From Volutella citrinella (lineage: Eukaryota; Ascomycota; Sordariomycetes; Hypocreales; Nectriaceae): 64,000 nt of DNA. The position numbers were made by a program, and so were the translations under genes. The notes beneath the pieces were generated by a model that was not told the origin of the DNA, ran no database searches, and was given only the letters and a program-made list of their open reading frames with translations. Location: positions 3,410,001-3,474,000 of the forward strand of contig JAWZSP010000008.1 in assembly GCA_034401135.1 (NCBI GenBank), written 5' to 3'. Shown one piece after another: positions 56,740-64,000 of this stretch (position 1 is its first letter; each line of letters opens with the position of its first letter).

Positions 56740-59322
56740 CTATCCAGCGCCATGCGATCCGCCAACGAAAATGAATGTGGTTGAACTGGTAGTAGAGGCA
56801 GCCGCAGTGCTGGCCTTGTTGGTTGGAAGAGAGCCGCCGCTAGAAACGGCACCTGGGCCCTGTATTGGCACGCCGCCCATGCCAGGGGATCCACCAACAT
56901 AAATAACACTGGTCGTAGAAGTAGAACTGCTAGGCCCAACAGCTGTAGGGGTGTTTGCAACGTTGGACGTCTTCGTTCCAGTATGACCAGAGTCTGTAGT
57001 AGACTCATCCTCCCCGGTAGAAGTGCCTGCCGCGGTAGTATCCGAGCTGGTGGTAGCATCCGAGCTGGTGGTAGCATCCGAGCTGGTGGCCGATTGATCG
57101 TCGTATGTACTCGTGCTTTTGGCCTCATTGGCAGCATCGGAGCTTGTCGCAGACCCATCATTCGTGGAAGTCGACCTGACCACTGTCGATAGACTAGTGA
57201 AGGGCCGAAAGCACTGAAGCTGGTCGGGGCTGGCTGGCGGTTCCATATCGCGCTGGAAAAGCTGGCAAGCAAGGCCACCCCGCTGATTCAATACCGACCC
57301 CGGGATACCGTGCCATCCTACATTGACTATCGGGACAATGCCTGTCTCGGGGTCGGGCTCTCTCTTGCGGTTGCGATCCCAAGACAGGTCAATGAGTCTC
57401 TTGCGCGCTCTGGCCACATCACGAGCGCCGCCATTTCCGATCTCCCTGTTCCTCATCATACCTCCCATTATATGAGCAAGGGTTCCGACTATCTTTGCTG
57501 TGGCTAGGAACAACTTAGCAAGCGCGGCACCCGAATCTCCATCAGCATTCATGTACTCACCTACCGATGTCCTCCCGGAACTCGGTGAAGTAAACCCACC
57601 AAGTCCTGCTGGGCACCTGACATCCTCACCAGGTGCAAAGATGTTGGGCACCGTAAATCTGGGAGAGTTTCTAGGTCGCAGGCGGTTCGTTCCAGGCCAC
57701 AGCGTCTTAGCATCAGCAGTCGTTGCGCCGACAGTGACCAGCTCCGGAACATGAAGCTGTCCCATTTCAGGGTTGCCGAGGGCGGCAGGGAGCGGATCGT
57801 CTAGTAAATTCCAGGCCGTCTGTAGCCCATGTTAGCTGCAATCCCCAAGCGCAGGGACACAACACGTACCATGCCGTTATTACCAGTTGAACAGACAGGT
57901 ACTATATTCCTGACAACCATGGCTTTCACAAGCGCAGATATTAGCAGCTGAAAATCAGACCAGACATCTCTATCGGGAAGAACCGAGGGATAATTAAATT
58001 TCCTTCGCGCAACATCCTGAAACCGCTTCCATGCGAAGGAAATCGAGAAAACGCTTGGCCTACCAGAGGCCTGGTGGATCACATCTCGGAAAGTCTGAAA
58101 GAAGCATGTTAATCCGGCTCCATCACACCAATCAACAAAGTTAAGCCTTGCCGCCTTGGCTAACCCTTGCTCGTGACCACAAGCATGCGATCCCATGCAT
58201 GCTGTATGCCCTGCTGTTACCACGTCATCAACCACCCAAGGATAGAGCTTATCCCGGGGCGAGAAAAGCCTAACGATTCTGCTAGCTTCAAAGCCCTTGC
58301 GGAATTCCTAATGACCGTTGTTATTACTTCATGGCATTCCAATGAGTTGAATGGGTGTACGAACTGCATTGATAGGGAAATACTTTGCATCGAAAATGTA
58401 GATGTCCACGCCTGTACCGGGATATCCATCAAGAACAATCAGGTCAGTACGGGGAGAGGGATCATTCGGATCGTGGCCGAGCACTGCTACATCTTCTCGG
58501 ACTTGTTGCACATAATAAAACGGTGGTCCGGAGGGCGGTTCCGGGAATACCGGAGCGGGCGGCGCCGCTCTTTGCGGGTCTCTCGCGACCTCGAAATCTA
58601 TGGCAGTTGCAATCGAAGAAATCTAGAGGCGTGAACAAAACAGTACAGAGGCTCTCCGACGGGTAGGCTGTTTTGAACTTACCAAAGGATTCCGAGCAAG
58701 CTTTTTCGCCTGACCTTCAACAAGGAATAAAGAAAAAAACATAGGGCCGAAACCGTCAAGGTCCTGCTGGACCACTGATTGAATGACATCAAATGTATTG
58801 AGGAGAGCCCGTATCTGCAAGATACTCTCAGGGTCTCTGTTCCTGGGGAAGACTATGTAGTAGCTGACAGTAGCCATGCAAGAGCCAACGAGACCCCGAG
58901 CTTGCTGCATAGGAGCACTAATATGCGGACCGGCGGTGTTTGACACCTTGCAGTATACCTGGGAAGTAGTGGTGGATGTAGTCTCTGCGGTCGTTGATGT
59001 GGGCTCTTGCGTCGACGTCTGATGGTCGCTGCTTTGCGCAGACTCGGAGACTGCCTGAGTAGCTTTGCTTGGCCCGTCCGAGGCACTCTTGGACAGCTTT
59101 TCGGGGTCCCCGGGAGGTGAAACGGGCACAATTGGCGGGATGCCAGGCTTTCGAGGATTGTTTGGACTGCCAGGATCTCCTGGATCGCCTTTTCCCGGGT
59201 CACCCGGTTCGTAAGGAGGAGGTGGAGGAAATGGAGGAGCTGGTGCTGGTGCTGGTGCTGGTCCGCCTTTTCCCGGGTCACCCGGTTCGTAAGGAGGAGG
59301 TGGAGGAAGTGGAGGAGCTGGT

Positions 59323-59359
<37 letters not shown>

Positions 59360-60098
59360 CTGGTGCTGGTGCTGGAGCTGGTGCTGGTGCTGGTGCTGGA
59401 GCTGGTGCTGGTGCTGGTGCTGGTGCTGGTGCTGGTGCTGGCGGCGGTGAACCAGGAGGCAGAGGCGCAACAGGTACGAATGGCACGCCACCGGGCACAT
59501 CAGTCTTCGTAGTCTGTGTTGCGGTTGAAAAACTGCTATCGTGTTGCGGCTCCGGGCTGGCAGGGAGGGTCGCATGAGCCGATGATGTTGCTTCTCCAAT
59601 TGGAGGGCCAGACGGAGCAATAGCTTGCGTGACGGATGTGCTTGGCGTCACGGCATTGTCTCTGGTTGCTGTCTTTCCGGAATCAATGTCATTGCTTCGC
59701 AATGTGGTGGAAGACTCAGCGCTACTGCCCTTGACAGTCGAATTTGGCGCATGACTCTGTTGTAATGCTTCCGAGGCCTGCGTACCTGGGCGCACTGCGG
59801 TCGTGGTTGTGGTTGATGAGCCTGTCAGGACTGTTGCCGATACAGCGACTGTGACGACAACAGTTGATGCGCTTGCAATGCCGGCGGACTGCAAAGCAGT
59901 GGTTGTGGTGGCAGTAGCTGCTGTTTTGGCATCCTTAGTTATCCTCGACGCGAAAATACTTCCCGCCCCGATGGTCAGCGTCGTCGTCAAGGTAACTACC
60001 GGAATCGGAGTTGGTGGTCGACCCTCGCTCTGCTGGACTTGTGAGTTGACTCCAGAAACCGCGAGGAATATGCCCAAAATGGCTGGCTGAGATAACAT
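56740..60098 (-). CDS. Subtilisin-like (S8) secreted/wall protein with Pro-Ala repeats
   Basis: The start at 60098 gives [20 protein letters not shown], a signal peptide; the in-frame ATG at 60146 would bury it. A long Ser/Thr-rich region leads to Pro-Ala dipeptide repeats (DNA 59231-59448) and two [14 protein letters not shown] copies. After an intron at about 58595-58680, the S8 domain begins: Asp motif [13 protein letters not shown], His motif [18 protein letters not shown], oxyanion region [10 protein letters not shown] and Ser motif [26 protein letters not shown] and [11 protein letters not shown] also fit the family. Introns at about 58380-58320, 58235-57820 and others join in frame. 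A Ser/Thr-rich C-terminal tail of about 150 residues ends GGSHGAG at 56740. Asp-Ala-Lys, Gly-His-Thr and Gly-Asp-Ser replace the usual triad contexts. So it is a divergent protease or protease-like protein, probably extracellular. Confidence 0.78.
59190..59450. repeat. Pro-Ala coding minisatellite with nested 78-bp duplication
   Basis: The + strand reads GCTGGTGCTGGAGCTGGT-type hexamer repeats across about 59320-59448. Two copies of a longer unit with CCTTTTCCCGGGTCACCCG lie at about 59190 and 59268, a step of about 78 bp. They encode the Pro-Ala and EPGDPGKG repeats of the S8-like protein. Confidence 0.85.
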
Positions 60099-62398
60099 GG
60101 CGACCAAAGAAGCATGGAGATGCCTAGCCGGAATCCAGACCATCACTCAAGGAAATGGATGGGTATTATATAAGTGGCGAGCCGCACCCATGCAACAGGC
60201 ATCCTTTAGCGTTTCACCTACCCTCAGCAGCGAGCTCTAGTCGTTTGAGGAAACAGTTTTAGGGAAGAGAGCCCGCGGATTTCTAGTAAGCCAGGCGATG
60301 CGGCATAATAGCGCTTCCTTGGAGCAGTACACAATCCTCTCATGGCAGGACCAAACGCTGATGATCGACAATAGCCAGCCACTGTTCGTATTGACGCTGC
60401 GACTGGCCGCTACGTTTAGGGTTTCGCCTGGGCGCTATTGCTCTCTCCCAATCCCAATCCTCCATCAGTACTAATCCGATCCTTGGCGCAGCCCTGCGGA
60501 ATAAGCTTTCTAGCCAGGCTGTCTGCGTCATCGCTAGTTGTTGCTCGCGATCGCATAGGGTGAGGTGCTGGCTGGATGAAGCTCCCTGTCCTCAAGACAC
60601 ACGCGACCTATTCTTGAGCGAGTTACCTATCGGCCGAGGGCCAGCTGACCCGAGCAGGAGTTCGTGGGGGCCGATATGTACCAGCCACTCGAGCGCGCAG
60701 GACGAGCGATCCTGTCACAGTTCCAACGAGGCTACCCAGCATGACGTGACGTTATGGGTTACATCGTCGCGCTGTCAGAACCAGGTGCTTGGGGGCTGTC
60801 TTACCAGATGTGTGGGGCGACCAGACGCACGGGGCCGGGCACATTGCCTGGCGCTGGTGTTGGGGAAAATCCACAATTTACATCGGCTTCCCGTCCCGGC
60901 CGCCCTCCCTCCGTGCCGCCGTTCTTCAGCTTCAACTACAACCATTAATCGCTCGTCTCTCCCCATTTCTCTGCGTTCTTTTCTTTCCACTCTCAACCCC
61001 CCTCGGGCTCCCTTTCAGATCCAGTAATAACGCGAGGACATTTCCAGCCACTGAATCAACAGACAGCACGACCGACCCGCTGCGTAGCGGCCTGGTTGTT
61101 CCAGATATTCATGAGCTTGCTGGCTGTAGGGTAGCTATGACGGTATTTACATTCAGAATCAGAATCCCAGACAGAGGAGAGAACCCAATCGAAAGAAACG
61201 AGATCGATCTGCAGACGCCAATGACCGGAGCAGGCTATCCACTTTGGGCGATTCGTTCGGTGCTCTGGAGACTCAACTCCACTTGAAACTGATGGGTGTT
61301 ATCTTGCACTGGTGAGACTCATCTTATCTTATCGGATGGTTGTCACGTGACTAAATACCCCGCAAGCGTAGATAGTACATAGCAGGCTACGTCTCCGTTC
61401 CCGGTAGGCCAACGACCATCCACTATCCATTAGAAGCTATCCAGTGGCTGTATCTGTCATTACATTATCCTTGCTCACGCGGCAATGAAAGCCGACGCCA
61501 AGCGCTTTGTCCCCTCCTGGTCCCCCCACGGTGATGCCCCGGGGCCTGATGTCCCTGCTTGGCCGAGTACGTAACCCCGAACAGGACATGTGGATGAATT
61601 GAATACTATGTAGCAGAGTGTACAAGGGAAGGCCACCGTCATTCCCAGAGTTGGCATCTTCAATCTTCAGCTGGCCTTTTTGGTTTTTCACACACCGTGA
61701 ATGGGCGACCCCGCTTTACTAAACAGTTCGCTCAAGGCGCGTCGGGGCGGTCCGCTGCTGGCGCCGATGCGCTATCGATGCAGGTTGCCTCTTTGGGGGG
61801 GTTTCCTTATTCCCACCTGTACATTCCTGTCATCACGAGAACCCAGCCGCTCCAGTAATAACAGCCTGTTTCGTTTCACCTGAAAAAAATGGGCTCAGCG
61901 CGAAACGGATTGGGAAGCCTAGTGTAGCCATGGGCGATTCATCACATTGATCATTGAGCCTGGATTGCTTCAGCCAGCCTCTGCTACCCAGCTGTCAGCA
62001 GGGCTGAGACACCAGAGGCACATGTGATAGTGGCGGTAGACGGCAGAGTATACACTTGTCCAGTCTGGGAAGTGAGCCCCCTGCGAAAGCCACAACTAGT
62101 TTTGTCACTAGTGCCAATATATGCAAACAAATCACAAAATAGTAGAGCGCCGCTATGAGGTCTAGGACCTTGGCAGTTCAGCTGAAGGCGGGGGATCTGC
62201 TCCAGACGAGTAAGAGTGACGAGAGGGAGGTACCGAACAGCAGGTTACAATAGTCAAATGAGATACCCAAGGAATTCCTACATATATCTCTCTGTATTTC
62301 CCAGCAAGTACGAAAGACTTATCCAACATCACAGCCTTTCACACATCTTTCAACACTTCTAGCTTTGTTTCATCCTACTCGCCGTAGTATTGCCCGCC
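60099..62398. other. Gene-poor spacer
   Basis: This 2.3 kb divergent spacer is upstream of both the S8-like and tyrosinase genes. Open frames such as 165 codons from 60789 have no motif. A TATA box for the S8-like gene lies at 60166-60172. Confidence 0.45.
60166..60172 (-). promoter_or_regulatory. TATA box of the S8-like gene
   Basis: TATATAA on the minus strand lies about 68-74 nt upstream of the ATG at 60098. It is in line with a core promoter and supports that start. Confidence 0.45.
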
Positions 62399-64000
62399 AT
62401 GTCAGGAATCCCCGACGACTTTCGCAAGGCCCACGAAGCTGGCGTTGTGCTGGGCCTCGAAAGCCTTACCGGCGTCCACGAACGGCGCGATGTCGACCAG
62501 CTGCTCACTGAAGATCCTGATGTCTTCAATCTCCTCCTCCTAGCATTCCAGAAGATTCAAGGACCCGACATGTTCAAAAACATCATGGGTTATTATGAGA
62601 TTTCTGGTATGTTCATCGACAATCCGTCCGTCCTTGGTTGCAAATTGTTAACGTTCAGTTTTTGGCAGGTATTCACGGTCTGCCTCAGCGCGACTGGGAC
62701 GGAGTCTCGCAGCGTGGGGAGAAGCCTGGCTATGGCTACTGTGCTCATAGTCTTACGACATTCCCAACCTGGCACCGCCCGTACCTTGCCATGCTTGAGG
62801 TGTGTGAACTGCAATCCATATATTGATCTGAGAGCTCAACTGAGAAATGATATAGCAAAGCTTGTTTGTCGCAATGCACGAGATTGCAGACAAATATGAT
62901 GCGCCACATGATCAAAAGTACAGGGAGGCTGCGAACCGGTTCAGGTTGCCATTTTGGGACTACTATCGCCCCCGAGGATCTGCTGTCCTCTTCCCTGGAA
63001 TTGTGAAAGGTGGCTTCACCTCTTTCCCATATGACTATTCATGCCCCAAGGTTTTCACCGCGCGGGAGATCAACGTGCGCATGTACCCCGACAACAAGCT
63101 CGTGCAACTCAAGGAGAACCCGCTCCACTCCTACAAGTTTGAGGAGAATCTTCAGAACTTTCCCTGGTCGAGAATTGGATCCGTAAGTTCAAGAAATCCT
63201 TGGATGCTCTGCTTGGCTAATTTCAACTATAGGAGAAGTTGTTTTCTCGTCAGAATACAACGAGATATCCGGTATTCGGAACACAGTGGGAGTCTTCCGA
63301 GAATACCCTCAATCTTGTCCTCAACGCTTTGAGGATGGACTCAAACCGGATTGCTCTGAACATGGTCAGCGACAAAGCATACAGCGTGTATGAGACATTC
63401 GCCACTGACGGAAAGTATGACCCGGGGGCTGGAACGGACCGGACAGCCAAAGAGCTTTTGGATGGCTGGCCTTCTGGCTCGCTGGAAACTCTACACGGGC
63501 TGTACCATGGGCTCGTTGGCGGCGGTGGCGGAGACACACCCAAGGCACAGTCAGCAGGAGGTCATATGAGCCGTGTTCCCGTCGCTGCTTTCGACCCCAT
63601 CTTCTGGTTCCACCACTGCCAGATTGACCGTCTTTTTGCCATCTGGCAAGACATCCACCCCAACAGCTGGTTCGCCGAGCCCAAAACTGCCAAGTCGCCT
63701 TGCTACCCGTTCCGCAAGGAGAAGGGAAATGCAGAGAGCAACTTTTGGTCGAATGACGAGACCAAGAAGACCACCAAGTTTGGCTACACGTATCCGGAAC
63801 AGACTGGAAGCCCTGAGGCGACCGTGGCCAAGGTCCGGGGCATGTATGAGTGGTCCATTCCGCTGACGGAGCACGACAAGACCATTGTGCCGCCTGCGGA
63901 TATGCAGCCAATCGACGTGACCAAGTCCCAATTCTTCCGAGCTCTTTCCGACGACCAAGAGGCTCAGCCGGCTCTCCTTAGTGAGATTGTCAACTTCGCG
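62399..64000 (+). CDS. Tyrosinase (cut by the window end)
   Basis: The start is MSGIPDDFRKAHEAGVVLGL at 62399. Introns lie at 62607-62668, about 62802-62852 and near 63183-63232. CuA histidines are in GIHGLPQRDWDG, YCAHSLTTFPTWHRPYLAML and the second block's WHRPY. The Cys two residues before the CAH histidine is the thioether Cys of fungal tyrosinases. CuB is at ETLHGLYHGLVGG and FDPIFWFHHCQIDRLFAIWQ. The protein continues through MYEWSIPLTEHDKTIVPPAD and runs out of the window at EIVNFA without a stop. A fungal tyrosinase also has a C-terminal lid that cannot be seen here. It oxidises monophenols and diphenols to quinones for melanin or related pigments. No signal peptide is seen, as is usual for fungal tyrosinases. 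Confidence 0.95.

Noticed and set aside
59069..59512. Open frame of Leu-Val/Glu repeats on the + strand
   Set aside because: It is the antisense of the Pro-Ala repeat of the S8-like gene, a compositional shadow.
60789..61286. 165-codon open frame in the 60-62 kb spacer
   Set aside because: It has no domain, and low-complexity proline/leucine runs typical of noncoding GC-rich sequence.

Overview
The window comes from a filamentous ascomycete nuclear genome, most likely a Sordariomycete close to Hypocreales (the exact taxon is inference). Genes are split by short GT-AG introns of about 50-75 nt with CTAAC/CTGAC-like branch sites. The families are typical of these fungi: Zn2Cys6 regulators, a CFEM/PTH11-type receptor, LaeA-like methyltransferases, DUF6594, tyrosinase, and many MFS carriers. 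There is no rRNA or CRISPR, and I found no convincing tRNA or transposon. Gene ends and introns were worked out by reading frames and splice signals by eye.

0-13.5 kb looks like a small catabolic gene set: class III aminotransferase, MFS carrier, aldehyde dehydrogenase, Zn2Cys6 regulator, MATE exporter and a secreted ureohydrolase (agmatinase type). Together these could take agmatine to putrescine, then 4-aminobutanal, then GABA. The 7-mer CGGTCCG occurs as a close pair in both promoter regions that face the regulator's likely targets. 13.8-18.1 kb holds a DUF2264 protein and a Dal5-type anion permease whose last helix is out of frame. 18.1-20.3 kb has no convincing gene.

20.3-36.1 kb starts with a CFEM-domain PTH11-like receptor. 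A second MFS carrier follows, divergent from a zinc alcohol dehydrogenase whose promoter has three evenly spaced CGGATAT boxes. Then come, all on the + strand, an NmrA-like protein, a 4-coumarate-CoA-ligase-like enzyme, a Zn2Cys6 regulator and a LaeA-like methyltransferase. This is a plausible aryl alcohol/acid pathway or secondary-metabolism island.

36-44.3 kb has a secreted cysteine-rich protein and then three damaged genes in a row: an Aro8-type aminotransferase with an internal deletion, a DapA-family lyase/aldolase with two frameshifts, and a regulator lacking its zinc cluster. An intact methyltransferase follows. 44.3-64 kb holds DUF6594, a low-complexity protein with a possible retropepsin-like domain, an SLC6-type symporter, an acyl-CoA dehydrogenase, a large subtilisin-like protein with Pro-Ala repeats, and a tyrosinase cut by the window end. 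Long gene-poor spacers lie at 44.3-46.1, 51.8-54.3 and 60.1-62.4 kb.
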